The position numbers and the translations under genes are program-made. Shown piece after piece: positions 13,775 through 20,886 of a stretch of 31,185 nt of DNA. The DNA comes from an uncultured Clostridia bacterium (GTDB lineage: Bacteria; Bacillota; Clostridia; Christensenellales; CAG-314): the NCBI GenBank assembly GCA_934203075.1, contig CAKPYT010000043.1:1-31185 (forward strand). The letters are read 5' to 3'. The stretch's first letter is position 1, and each line of letters starts with the position of its first letter. Below the pieces are notes generated by a model that had not been told where the DNA came from, did no database searches, and saw only the letters and a list, made by a program, of their open reading frames with translations.

Positions 13775-14159
13775 AGGCAACACTCCCGGTTGCTTTATCG
13801 TATGTAACTCCGGATAAATTCTGTTCATACCCGCAGTTTTCCCGTTTTCCGGCAGGATAAACCCCTTTCGAACGAATTTTTGCTATCCCCCGTATTTCCG
13901 TTTCTTATTTTCTTTGTGCTTTTTCTTTGCCCGGACCGCCCCTTTTCGCATTGCCCCCGGAAAAACCGCATCGGGTGCCCGAACGCGCGCGGCAAACGAC
14001 AAACAAAATTTTTCCGCCCTTCTTTGCAAAGGCGGAGCACCGGCATGGAAATTTTATCAAAAAAAAACGCCGGCCTAGGCGGTCGACGTCGTTTTTGAAT
14101 CGTTTTGTTCCGAACGTTTTGATTCGGAAATTTTCAGCCCAACGCGACGCTTTTGCCTG
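13775..14159. other. Gap upstream of mazF
   Basis: This 385-nt region holds the acpS terminator at 14059-14097. The remainder should contain the mazF promoter, of which only a weak TACGAT -10 candidate near 13803 is seen. A 73-aa minus-strand frame (13825-14046) is rich in Arg/Lys/Gly, lacks an SD and does not look like an antitoxin. Confidence 0.55.
14059..14097 (-). terminator. Terminator of the recX-dmpA-acpS unit
   Basis: A GC-rich imperfect stem-loop (CGCC...GGCG core) is followed on the minus strand by a run of nine T, about 65 nt after the acpS stop. Confidence 0.65.
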
Positions 14160-14519
14160 CTATTCCTGCAGCACTGCCACGGCATAGGCAACGTCCTCGG
14201 TGTGGGAAATGCTGATTTCGATTTTTTGCAAAGCGGCCGGATTATCCCCGCAAAGGTGAACGACGGGGCGACCCGTTTCTTCGTGCAGAATTTCCACTTC
14301 GGAAAGAGCGATTCCTCCGCCGATACCGATACCGAGTGCTTTTAACACCGCTTCTTTGGCGGCAAAAATGCCGGCAAGCGTCTGGGATGCCTGCACGCCC
14401 CTGGCCCGGACGTAACGATGTTCCCGCTCCGTAAGGCAGCGGCTGCAAAACGCATTTTGCTCCTCGGGGGACAGTTTCGCAAAGCGACGTACTTCCACCG
14501 CATCTATGCCTACTCTCAT
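14160..14519 (-). CDS. acpS: Holo-[acyl-carrier-protein] synthase
   Basis: A 119-aa protein of AcpS length. It transfers the phosphopantetheine arm from CoA to a serine of acyl carrier protein, activating fatty acid synthesis. Motifs are GIDAVEVRRF at the start (metal-binding Asp) and IFAAKEAVLKALGIGIGGG with the catalytic Glu, and ISISHTEDVAYAVAVL at the end. ATG 14519 overlaps the stop of the preceding peptidase gene by 4 nt (ATGA). The second half of the first motif (normally GIDIVEI) is slightly diverged but the acidic residues are kept. Confidence 0.93.
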   Translation of the reverse strand: MRVGIDAVEVRRFAKLSPEEQNAFCSRCLTEREHRYVRARGVQASQTLAGIFAAKEAVLKALGIGIGGGIALSEVEILHEETGRPVVHLCGDNPAALQKIEISISHTEDVAYAVAVLQE

Positions 14520-15403
14520 GCCGAAACCTCCACGGCGTTCAGAATCGCGCGACGCACCGCTTCGACCGTGGCCGCCGTCAGTGCGTGAAACTCCGCCGCG
14601 ACTTCGCCGCTTGCAAGACAAAAGACGGTATCCCCGTCCAGCATCGTATGCACGGGGCTGATGGCCAGGGCGTACCCGTCGTGTGCGACGGCCGCCAATT
14701 TGTTTGCCTGTTCGCGCGTCAGAATTGCGTTCGTGCAGACGCACGCGATGGTTGTGTTTTGCCCGGCAAGATTCGGAACGTTGCCCTTCAGCAAAACTTT
14801 GGACGTATTGAGAAAATCTTCTCCCGCGTGTGCGCCCGCAACGATTTCGCCGCCGCGCGTCACGTCAATGACGTCCCCCAGGGCATTCACTGCCACGACG
14901 CATCGGACGTATGCTTCCCCCAGGCGAATCTCCGCCGTGCCGAGGCCGCCTTTCTGGCAATGTTCCATCCCGGCGATTTTCCCTACCGTAGCCCCGGTGC
15001 CCGCCCCGACGGAACCCGTTTCAAACGTTTTCGCAGCGTTCTGACAGGCAAGGTACCCTGCCCGTTTGTCCGGCGCGACGGCCGTGCCATAATCCAGATC
15101 GAACAGTACGGCAGAGCACACAATCGGCACGACGTGGTTCCCCGCGCGGAATCCGATGCTGCGTTCCGCCAGAAAATCCATCACGCCGCAACTCGCTTCC
15201 AGCCCGAATGCGCTTCCGCCGGAAAGCACAACGGCATTCACCTTATCTACCGCATTGCAGCCTTTCAGCAAATCCGTTTCGCGGGTGCCGGGAGCGCCGC
15301 CCATCACCGCAACCCCTCCGACGGCCCCTTCCGGCGCGAGAACGACGGTGACGCCCGTCCGGTTGATTTTATCGGTGTAGTTTCCTACCAAAAATTTACT
15401 CAT
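14516..15403 (-). CDS. P1/DmpA (S58) family self-processing amidohydrolase
   Basis: A 295-aa protein of the DmpA/NylC N-terminal-nucleophile family. Visible family blocks are GGAPGTRETDLL, VLSGGSAFGLEA, VGAGTGATVGK and QNTTIACVCTNA. In this family the precursor cleaves itself between Asn and Thr, here Asn216-Thr217, and the freed Thr is the catalytic nucleophile. Members act as aminopeptidases or cleave amide oligomers; the substrate here is unknown. The ATG overlaps the recX stop by 8 nt and the stop overlaps acpS, so the three genes form one tightly coupled unit. Confidence 0.9.
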   Translation of the reverse strand: MSKFLVGNYTDKINRTGVTVVLAPEGAVGGVAVMGGAPGTRETDLLKGCNAVDKVNAVVLSGGSAFGLEASCGVMDFLAERSIGFRAGNHVVPIVCSAVLFDLDYGTAVAPDKRAGYLACQNAAKTFETGSVGAGTGATVGKIAGMEHCQKGGLGTAEIRLGEAYVRCVVAVNALGDVIDVTRGGEIVAGAHAGEDFLNTSKVLLKGNVPNLAGQNTTIACVCTNAILTREQANKLAAVAHDGYALAISPVHTMLDGDTVFCLASGEVAAEFHALTAATVEAVRRAILNAVEVSA

Positions 15404-16022
15404 CTTCCTCTACTCCCTCGGACATTTGCCTTAAAGCGGAAAGAATCGTTTCCGACTCGAACCCGCGTGCCGCCAAATGCCGATAGACTTTTGCTTTCAC
15501 CGCACGATCCGTTACGGGGGCCCCTCTTAAATACTTGAGCCCTTCCGCTACGGCAACGGAGACTTCCTCCTGTACGTCCGACAGAATTTCCTCCGTCAAA
15601 TCCCGCTCGATCCCTTTCTGCCGCAACTCCTGCTGCAAACGCCGTTTGCCCTTTTGCCGGATACCGTTTTCCACGTAAAACCTGGCGTATGTGGCATCGT
15701 CGATGTACCCGTAGCGTTTCAGCCGGTCTATGGCACCGTCCGCAACCGACGGGGCGAACCCTTTTTGCACAAGATAATCTTTCATCTGACGTTCCGTTTT
15801 GACGTAACGCTCCAGCAAGGCAAGCGAACGATCGAAGGCGATTTGTACTTCGCTTTCCTGCAGAATTTCGGCGAGACGTTCTTCCGACAGTTCACTGCCC
15901 ACCTTCAGACGATACGTTAAAACGCTGATTTTACTCAGACCGCAACGAAACTCGCCGTCCAGAAAAAGGCTGACGCGTTCGTTGTTCTTTTTTTGCACTT
16001 GCAGTTCCGTAATGATCGGCAT
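15396..16022 (-). CDS. recX: Regulatory protein RecX
   Basis: A 208-aa basic helical protein with the three-helix repeat pattern of RecX: RYVKTERQMKDYLVQKGF, IDRLKRYGYIDDATYARFYVENGIRQKGKRRLQQELRQKGI, and VYRHLAARGFESETILSAL. RecX binds RecA filaments and limits recombination. AGAGGAAA lies just upstream of the ATG, and the upstream region has a near-perfect sigma-A promoter. The length agrees with Firmicute RecX proteins. Confidence 0.9.
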   Translation of the reverse strand: MPIITELQVQKKNNERVSLFLDGEFRCGLSKISVLTYRLKVGSELSEERLAEILQESEVQIAFDRSLALLERYVKTERQMKDYLVQKGFAPSVADGAIDRLKRYGYIDDATYARFYVENGIRQKGKRRLQQELRQKGIERDLTEEILSDVQEEVSVAVAEGLKYLRGAPVTDRAVKAKVYRHLAARGFESETILSALRQMSEGVEEDE

Positions 16023-16039
16023 ACGATTTCCTCTCGGGT

Positions 16040-16068
16040 ATTATACAAGAATTTCGTTTGCTTTTCAA
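16040..16068 (-). promoter_or_regulatory. Sigma-A promoter of recX
   Basis: TTGAAA (16068-16063) and TATAAT (16045-16040) are 17 nt apart on the minus strand, with a short leader to the recX ATG at 16022. No LexA/DinR-type palindrome is obvious. Confidence 0.85.
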
Positions 16069-16088
16069 CTCTTTTCTCCGAAACGCCG

Positions 16089-16113
16089 AAAAAGGGCAGG
16101 GTTTCCCCTGCCC
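16089..16113 (-). terminator. Terminator of the phage-tail-like gene pair
   Basis: A perfect 8-bp stem GGGCAGGG/CCCTGCCC with a GAAA loop is followed by T5 on the minus strand, 10 nt after the stop of the gene at 16123. Confidence 0.88.
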
Positions 16114-16122
16114 TGCCGAAAT

Positions 16123-16620
16123 CTACAAGGCGGAAATCGTTGCACATTCCTGCCGGAGCGCATTGATTTGTGCCCGCAGGTTTTCGCGTTCTGCGTGCAA
16201 AGCCGGCACGTCGTATTCGTTTTGCGATTCGTTACAGAGCTCGTATTCGCCAAGCTTCACAAAAACATAGTCCGTAGAGGCCAAAGCCGCCTGCAGCAAC
16301 TGTAGTTTTTTGCGCTTGCTTTTCAGCAATGCGTCTTTATGCAAACCGGTGAGCGTAACGGTTTTGCCGTTGACGGTGTACTCGTAGTCCATTACGTTCC
16401 CGTTAAAATCCGGCGGGAGCACCACTTCATAGCAATGCTCGCAAGCGGCGCAATAGTGACACTTTTTATTCAGCGTGTAGCCCGTCAGAATTTGTTCGTC
16501 GTTCGGATTGCCGTTTTCATCCACCCCGTCGGCGTATTTCGGCAAGTAATGCGAAAGATACATCGGTTCACAGTATTCGCCGACGGGCGTCAACTGCCCG
16601 TTTGTGATTTTTACAATCAT
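16123..16620 (-). CDS. Unknown protein with CxxCxxCxxC cluster, phage-tail-like C-terminus
   Basis: A 165-aa soluble protein. Residues 54-63 (CHYCAACEHC) place four cysteines in a regular C-x2-C-x2-C-x2-C array that could bind metal. The C-terminal part (about 105-160: LLQAALASTDYVFVKLGEYELCNES, then EYDVPALHAERENLRAQINALRQE) resembles the short helical domain that ends many phage tail-fibre or tail-assembly proteins, where 'STDYxxiK..E' precedes a coiled helix. An SD (AGGAGAGGG) precedes the ATG at some distance. It is the second gene of a two-gene unit, 37 nt behind its partner. No homologue can be named. Confidence 0.75.
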   Translation of the reverse strand: MIVKITNGQLTPVGEYCEPMYLSHYLPKYADGVDENGNPNDEQILTGYTLNKKCHYCAACEHCYEVVLPPDFNGNVMDYEYTVNGKTVTLTGLHKDALLKSKRKKLQLLQAALASTDYVFVKLGEYELCNESQNEYDVPALHAERENLRAQINALRQECATISAL

Positions 16621-16657
16621 AAAAATTTCCCTCTCCTGTTCTTGTTAAAAAATGCCG

Positions 16658-17149
16658 TCAGGCAAACTGATCGATTTGCGTGATCCGGAGGCAAAGATCG
16701 TAATCGCTGCGCATTTCGCCGTACGTAAAGTAGTTTTGCATTTGCGACACCACCAGTTGGGACGCATTGCGATAGACTGCCACGTACACCAGACGTTCCG
16801 CCCCGATCGATTCGTCCGAAGCGTAATCCCGATAGAGTTCCGTCGGGTGTGACGCATCGGAAGAAATTTCTTTCAGCGAAAATTCCGACGTCTGCGTGTC
16901 GGATCCGTCCGACACGATGACCTTCCCCTTCAGTCTGGTCGGTCTGGAAAAATCGACGGAAGAAGCAAACGCCGCAGCGGAAAGGCTCTGTTCCGAAGAA
17001 ACGTCCTTCGAACCTGTCCATACCGTGCTCCACCGGGAAACGTGCGCCTGATATACCATTTCTCCGTTGACGTACGCCTGCTGCATCTTTTTGCCGTTGA
17101 CGTACAAATTACCGATCTGTTTGCCTTGTACCTGAATATAATTTGGCAT
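16658..17149 (-). CDS. Unknown protein resembling a phage tail/receptor-binding N-terminus
   Basis: A 163-aa protein starting MPNYIQVQGKQIGNLYVNG, with the repeated unit YVNGKKMQQAYVNGEMVYQA. This 'YVNGxxxxxxYVNGxxV' pattern is frequent at the start of Clostridial phage structural proteins. The rest is rich in beta-prone Ser/Val/Asp segments and has no signal peptide. ATG 17149 was chosen for the strong AAGGAG site; a frame reaching 17362 would pass through the hairpin repeat. It pairs with the gene at 16123. A structural phage origin is an inference from pattern only; no other phage genes are nearby. Confidence 0.75.
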   Translation of the reverse strand: MPNYIQVQGKQIGNLYVNGKKMQQAYVNGEMVYQAHVSRWSTVWTGSKDVSSEQSLSAAAFASSVDFSRPTRLKGKVIVSDGSDTQTSEFSLKEISSDASHPTELYRDYASDESIGAERLVYVAVYRNASQLVVSQMQNYFTYGEMRSDYDLCLRITQIDQFA

Positions 17150-17203
17150 GGTTTCTCCTTTTTGCGCGACCGCATGCCGCATAAAATGCCACGATGCACT
17201 TTC

Positions 17204-17232
17204 AGTATAATCGCTGCCTCCTCTTTTGGAAC
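17204..17232 (-). promoter_or_regulatory. Possible promoter of the phage-tail-like pair
   Basis: TATACT (17209-17204) with a poor -35 GTTCCA (17232-17227) at 17 nt. The -10 box is good but the -35 is weak, so this may need an activator or may be wrong. Confidence 0.4.
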
Positions 17233-17257
17233 GAAGGACTGCCAATTTTTGCTTTTT

Positions 17258-17319
17258 TTTGCAAAAAAAATGTACCGAAATTGATTCTTTTAACTTTCGA
17301 TACAAGAGTAAAACTTTAT
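17258..17319 (-). repeat. Hairpin repeat element, copy B
   Basis: Second copy of the element at 8533-8596. The 22-nt left block (17258-17279) and 17-nt right block (17293-17309) are identical to copy A, while the inner 13 nt differ. The inner arms still fold, more weakly, into a bulged stem, and the minus strand again ends in T8-GC. The block ends 37 nt before the putP -35 box, almost the same distance as in copy A. No minus-strand gene ends immediately upstream. Confidence 0.75.
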
Positions 17320-17355
17320 TTTGCAAAAAAAAAACGTCCTGCCGCCTTTGTTTCG

Positions 17356-17384
17356 TTGACAAAACCCATGAAAACTCCTATAGT
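17356..17384 (+). promoter_or_regulatory. Sigma-A promoter of the symporter gene
   Basis: TTGACA (17356-17361) and TATAGT (17379-17384) are 17 nt apart. The leader of about 90 nt carries three copies of an 8-nt motif, TTGCATAA (17401-17408, inverted at 17451-17458, and 17463-17470). Confidence 0.85.
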
Positions 17385-17450
17385 ATAAGGAATTATTGTC
17401 TTGCATAATTTTGCAGAAAAATCGAAGAGTTTTCCATAAAAGCGCTTTGA

Positions 17451-17470
17451 TTATGCAAATTCTTGCATAA
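17451..17470. promoter_or_regulatory. Perfect palindrome before the symporter SD
   Basis: TTATGCAA-ATTC-TTGCATAA is an exact 8-bp inverted repeat with a 4-nt centre, directly followed by AAGGAG. It may be a repressor operator or an RNA hairpin beside the ribosome binding site. The additional half-site at 17401-17408 favours a DNA-binding protein acting cooperatively. Confidence 0.6.
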
Positions 17471-17481
17471 AAGGAGAAGTT

Positions 17482-19014
17482 ATGAACGTCTATGAAATGA
17501 TTGCTTTCGTCGGTTATCTCGTCGTCGTGCTCGGCGTCGGCGTATACTTTTTTCTGAAGCAGCGCAGCATCGACGAGAAAAGCTACTTTCTGGGCGACAA
17601 GAATATGAACGGCTGGGTTTCGGCGCTTTCTGCCGGCGCAAGCGACATGAGCGCCTGGGTTCTGATGGGACTGCCCGGTTCTATTTTCTTGTACGGACTC
17701 GGGCAGGTGTGGATTTCGATCGGATTATGGATCGGCACTATCGGTGCGTGGGTGTTCGTAGCCCCGCGCCTGCGCCGTTACGCCATCGTCGCGCAGGACT
17801 CCATTACCCTGCCGCAGTTCTTATCCAATCGGTTCCGGACCGAAAAACCTACGCTGCGAGTTGCCAGCGCCGTGATTTTTTTGGTGGGATACTGCCTTTA
17901 CGGAGCGTCCTCCATCTTTGCATGCGGACAACTGTTTCATATGCTGATCCCCACCGTGTCGCAAACCGCTGCGATGATTGTGGCGGCCATTGTGATTTTG
18001 GCGTACACCCTGCTTGGCGGGTTCAATGCCGTTTGCTGGACGGACTTCTTTCAAGGGATGCTGATGCTCGGCGCTTTGATGATTGTGCCCTGCGTTGCCC
18101 TGGGGGTGCTGAACACTTCCGGCAGTTTAGGAACGGTATCCACCCCCGACAACTATTACAACCTGCTTGCCGGCGGCGAATGGAACTGGAAAAGCATTTC
18201 CACCATCCTCACCGGTCTCGGCTGGGGACTGGGCTATGCCGGGATGCCGCATATTCTGGTGCGCTATATGGCGATTAAATCCGAAAAGGAGATGAAAAAA
18301 TCGCAAATCATCGGCAGTTGCTGGACGGGATTGATTTTACTGATGGCAACGGCGGTTGCGCTGGTTGCTCACGAGTTTTTAGGCGACACACTGGCCGAAG
18401 CAGACAGGAACCTGGTCTTTGTGAAAGTGGTGCGAAGCATCTTTTCCGACGGCGGATGGGCAATTCTCGGCGGAATTCTGATTTCTGCCATTGTTGCGGC
18501 GTCCATGAGTACGGCCGATTCGCAGTTGCTGGCGGCCTCCAGTGCCTTTTCTTCGGATATTTACAAAACCCTTTCGAAAAAGAAAGTTTCCGACCAGAAA
18601 ATGCTTTCCGTCGGGAGATGGGCGGTGGTTGCCGTATCCCTTGCGGCGTTTGCGCTTGCCCTTCTGGTGCACCTGCTGCAAATCGGCGGGGTGATGGAAC
18701 TGGTTTCCGCCGCGTGGTCTATTTTCGGCGCGGCTTTCGGCCCGACCGTGCTTTTGGCACTCTACTGGAAAAGATTTACCGTGCAAGGGGCCTGTGCCGC
18801 CATCCTTTCGGGGTTTGGCGTTTCCGTTTTGTGGATGGTGCTCTTTCATCTGGAGAGCTACGGCTTTCGCAGTCTGATTGCAGACAGCGGCCTCTATGAA
18901 ATCGTGCCGGGATTTTTCTTCAGTTTATTGACCGGTTGGCTCGTCAGCAAAAAGACACAGCCGAACGAAGAGGCAATGCAGGTTTTCGATCGGGCGATGA
19001 CGTATCGCGACTGA
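17482..19014 (+). CDS. putP: Sodium/proline symporter family protein
   Basis: A 510-aa membrane protein with about 13 helices, of the solute:sodium symporter (SSS) family and closest in motif to PutP. Features are KSYFLGDKNMNGWVSALSAGASDMSAW near residues 33-60, LPGSIFLYGLGQVWISIGLWIG, the LPQFLSNRF segment and AASMSTADSQLLAASSAFSSDIYK, which includes the family's sodium-site Ser/Thr residues. It should import proline with Na+ as nutrient or osmoprotectant. AAGGAG lies 7 nt before the ATG. It is a single-gene unit; no proline catabolic gene is adjacent. Substrate preference cannot be confirmed from sequence. Confidence 0.92.
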   Translation: MNVYEMIAFVGYLVVVLGVGVYFFLKQRSIDEKSYFLGDKNMNGWVSALSAGASDMSAWVLMGLPGSIFLYGLGQVWISIGLWIGTIGAWVFVAPRLRRYAIVAQDSITLPQFLSNRFRTEKPTLRVASAVIFLVGYCLYGASSIFACGQLFHMLIPTVSQTAAMIVAAIVILAYTLLGGFNAVCWTDFFQGMLMLGALMIVPCVALGVLNTSGSLGTVSTPDNYYNLLAGGEWNWKSISTILTGLGWGLGYAGMPHILVRYMAIKSEKEMKKSQIIGSCWTGLILLMATAVALVAHEFLGDTLAEADRNLVFVKVVRSIFSDGGWAILGGILISAIVAASMSTADSQLLAASSAFSSDIYKTLSKKKVSDQKMLSVGRWAVVAVSLAAFALALLVHLLQIGGVMELVSAAWSIFGAAFGPTVLLALYWKRFTVQGACAAILSGFGVSVLWMVLFHLESYGFRSLIADSGLYEIVPGFFFSLLTGWLVSKKTQPNEEAMQVFDRAMTYRD

Positions 19015-19349
19015 GGAATTCCTTCTTTTTTGCTTCACTCCTCCCCTTGCGCCCTTTCTGCGATTAACGTCCGGAAAAGAAAACAATACGCAACCTTCCG
19101 AACGGAAACGCCCCGCTTGCAAAGGGCAACTTCAACCGGTTTGGAAAATCGGATACGAAAAACGATTTTTCCACAGAACGTAAGCCTCTTTTTCGAAGAA
19201 CAAAACGACGAACGATAACGTTCGTCGTTTTTCTTTTTCTGCAAATTCGATTATACGGGTTCGCGAGCGCTGCCCGACGGGTTTGTGCCGTTTTTTCCCG
19301 CGCACTGCGGCAAAGCGTTTTTTCGCAGCACAACCCCGGGTGCTGCCGG
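19015..19349. other. Convergent gap between putP and the HAD gene
   Basis: This 335-nt gap holds one shared terminator hairpin and a GCAGCAC/GTGCTGC stem (19325-19346) just after the HAD gene stop. No gene is supported. Confidence 0.65.
19204..19235. terminator. Terminator of putP, probably bidirectional
   Basis: A perfect 11-bp stem AACGACGAACG/CGTTCGTCGTT with an ATAA loop (19204-19229) is followed by a T-run on the plus strand. A short TTTT follows on the other strand, so it may also serve the HAD gene. Confidence 0.85.
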
Positions 19350-20018
19350 CTATTGTTCTTTTTGATTTTCCATTAAAACAAAATCCGCAATTTCGTGCGT
19401 TTCGTGCAGAATATGGCGAGCCCCCGCCTGCCGTAAGGAGGATTCGCTGCGGAACCCCCACGTGACGGAAAGGCAATCCATCCCGGCGTTGTTTGCCGTG
19501 AAAATATCCACGTCGCTATCCCCCACGTAAACGGCGTGCTCTGCCGGCACGTTCAGGGTGCGCAGCACGTCCAGCACGGCGTCCGGGGCGGGCTTGCAGT
19601 TCATTCCCTCTTTCATGCCGCGTGCCGTGTCGAACAAGCCGCAGAAATACTTCCGGGCGAGCAACTGAACGCCGTAATCCGACTTGTTGGAAACCACCGC
19701 GGTTTTCACCCCTGCTTCCCGCAGGCGACGAATCGTTTGTACGATCCCTTCGTACGGGCGGGTGAAGTCCGCATAATGCTCGCGATAATAGGCATGATAG
19801 GCATCGATCATTTTTTGATGCTCTTCTTTGCTTGTGCCCTCCGGAACGGCTTTGTTCAAAAGCACCTCCAACCCGTAGCCGACGCAAGCCTGCACTTCCT
19901 GCCGGGTTTTTTGCGGCATCCCGCAGACGCGCAAAGCGTAGTTGGTAGTGGCGACCAAATCGTCCATGGTATTTAAGATGGTGCCGTCCATATCGAACAC
20001 GACCAATTGATATTTCAT
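19350..20018 (-). CDS. HAD hydrolase, phosphoglycolate phosphatase type
   Basis: A 222-aa cytosolic phosphatase of the HAD superfamily, subfamily with an alpha-helical cap (Gph/PgmB-like). Motif I is FDMDGT (nucleophile Asp9), motif II VVSNKSD, motif III the Lys in CKPAPD, and motif IV YVGDSDVDI. The cap (residues about 15-85) includes QACVGYGLEVLL, as in phosphoglycolate phosphatases. The exact substrate is uncertain. GGGAG precedes the ATG, and a sigma-A promoter is upstream. Confidence 0.88.
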   Translation of the reverse strand: MKYQLVVFDMDGTILNTMDDLVATTNYALRVCGMPQKTRQEVQACVGYGLEVLLNKAVPEGTSKEEHQKMIDAYHAYYREHYADFTRPYEGIVQTIRRLREAGVKTAVVSNKSDYGVQLLARKYFCGLFDTARGMKEGMNCKPAPDAVLDVLRTLNVPAEHAVYVGDSDVDIFTANNAGMDCLSVTWGFRSESSLRQAGARHILHETHEIADFVLMENQKEQ

Positions 20019-20045
20019 GTTTCGTTCTCCCTTTTCGATAGCCTT

Positions 20046-20074
20046 ATTATGCCATAACCGAGGGCGGTTTGCAA
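20046..20074 (-). promoter_or_regulatory. Sigma-A promoter of the HAD gene
   Basis: TTGCAA (20074-20069) and CATAAT (20051-20046) are 17 nt apart on the minus strand, giving a leader of about 20-25 nt with an SD. Confidence 0.65.
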
Positions 20075-20110
20075 CCGACCGAAAAGCATTGCTCCCGCTT
20101 TTTTGAAATT

Positions 20111-20141
20111 TTGATTCTTTTTTTGCTTTTTATGTTATAAT
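20111..20141 (+). promoter_or_regulatory. Extended -10 promoter of gtrA
   Basis: TATAAT (20136-20141) is preceded by TG at the extended -10 position; a TTGATT lies 19 nt upstream, a long spacing that the extended -10 may compensate. Confidence 0.6.
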
Positions 20142-20170
20142 ACCGAAAGAAGCGTCGGAAAACGCTTGCC

Positions 20171-20188
20171 CGGTTGAAGCATCAACCG
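20171..20188 (+). promoter_or_regulatory. Leader hairpin before the gtrA SD
   Basis: CGGTTGA and TCAACCG form a perfect 7-bp stem with an AGCA loop, 2 nt before the GAAGGAG site. It could affect mRNA stability or ribosome access. Confidence 0.5.
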
Positions 20189-20203
20189 TAGAAGGAGTGA
20201 TTT

Positions 20204-20674
20204 ATGGATCAAAACAAAAAGAAAGAACTTTGGCGCGTTGTAAAATTCGTGCTGTTTTCTGCCAGCGCCGGAATCATTCAGATCGGAGTGTTTACTCTGC
20301 TGAACGAATTCGTGCATTTCCCCTACTGGGCGTGTTATCTCATTGCTTTGGTGCTTTCCGTCCTGTGGAATTTTACTTTTAACCGCAAATTCACCTTTCA
20401 ATCGGCAAGCAACGTGCCGATTGCCATGCTGAAAGTCGCCGCTTACTATGCCGTTTTCACCCCTGTAACCGTTCTTCTGGAAAAATGGTTGACGGAAACC
20501 TGCGGGTGGAACGAATACCTCGTGACGGCAATGAATATGCTTTTGAATTTCGTAACCGAATTTTTGTACCAACGGTTCTTCGTTTTTGGCAAAAGCCTGG
20601 ACACGAACGCTTCGGCGCACCGTGCCGAAACGGCAGACAAAGAAACGACGTCGGAAGAAGAAGTCGAAAAATAA
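20204..20674 (+). CDS. GtrA-like membrane protein
   Basis: A 156-aa protein with four membrane helices (about residues 12-32, 40-58, 73-92 and 103-122) and the GtrA family pattern: VVKFVLFSASAGIIQIGVFTLL, then NFTFNRKFTF and NFVTEFLYQRFFVF. The acidic C-terminal tail of about 25 residues (ETADKETTSEEEVEK) is extra. GtrA proteins are thought to flip or support polyprenyl-linked sugars for cell-surface glycosylation. No glycosyltransferase gene is adjacent, so the pathway is unknown. A strong SD (GAAGGAG) precedes the ATG. Confidence 0.88.
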   Translation: MDQNKKKELWRVVKFVLFSASAGIIQIGVFTLLNEFVHFPYWACYLIALVLSVLWNFTFNRKFTFQSASNVPIAMLKVAAYYAVFTPVTVLLEKWLTETCGWNEYLVTAMNMLLNFVTEFLYQRFFVFGKSLDTNASAHRAETADKETTSEEEVEK

Positions 20675-20733
20675 CACCGGACTTTGGCAGAAACAAAAGT
20701 CTGCAAAAGGAATTTCCCGAAAAACAAAAATAC

Positions 20734-20766
20734 AAGAGACGCTTTCGAAAAGCGTCTCTTTTTTCT
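20734..20766 (+). terminator. Terminator of gtrA
   Basis: A 12-bp perfect stem (AAGAGACGCTTT / AAAGCGTCTCTT) with a 3-nt loop is followed by T-rich sequence on the plus strand. Confidence 0.88.
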
Positions 20767-20886
20767 TGGGTTCGACGGGATCTGAAAAAAACCGTTTTCC
20801 CTCCCGACCGTTTCGGAACTTGGAAAAACCGTTTTTCTACACGCGAGAACGGGCAATTTCTTTTGCCCCGCCCCGGTTCTTTCCCT

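Larger units (their letters stand above)
17150..17481. other. Divergent regulatory region between the phage-tail-like pair and putP
   Basis: This 332-nt region contains a weak minus-strand promoter, the second hairpin repeat, the strong putP promoter and a palindrome before the putP SD. It also has an 18-bp A/T palindrome (T8-GC-A8, 17253-17270) overlapping the repeat. No gene is supported. Confidence 0.75.

Noticed and set aside
13825..14046. 73-aa minus-strand ORF as a mazF antitoxin
   Set aside because: No SD, strongly basic composition, no ribbon-helix-helix or AbrB pattern, and it starts within the gap rather than abutting mazF.
20787..20838. Repeated AAAACCGTTTT segments after gtrA
   Set aside because: Only two short A/T-rich copies; likely chance in this low-complexity gap.
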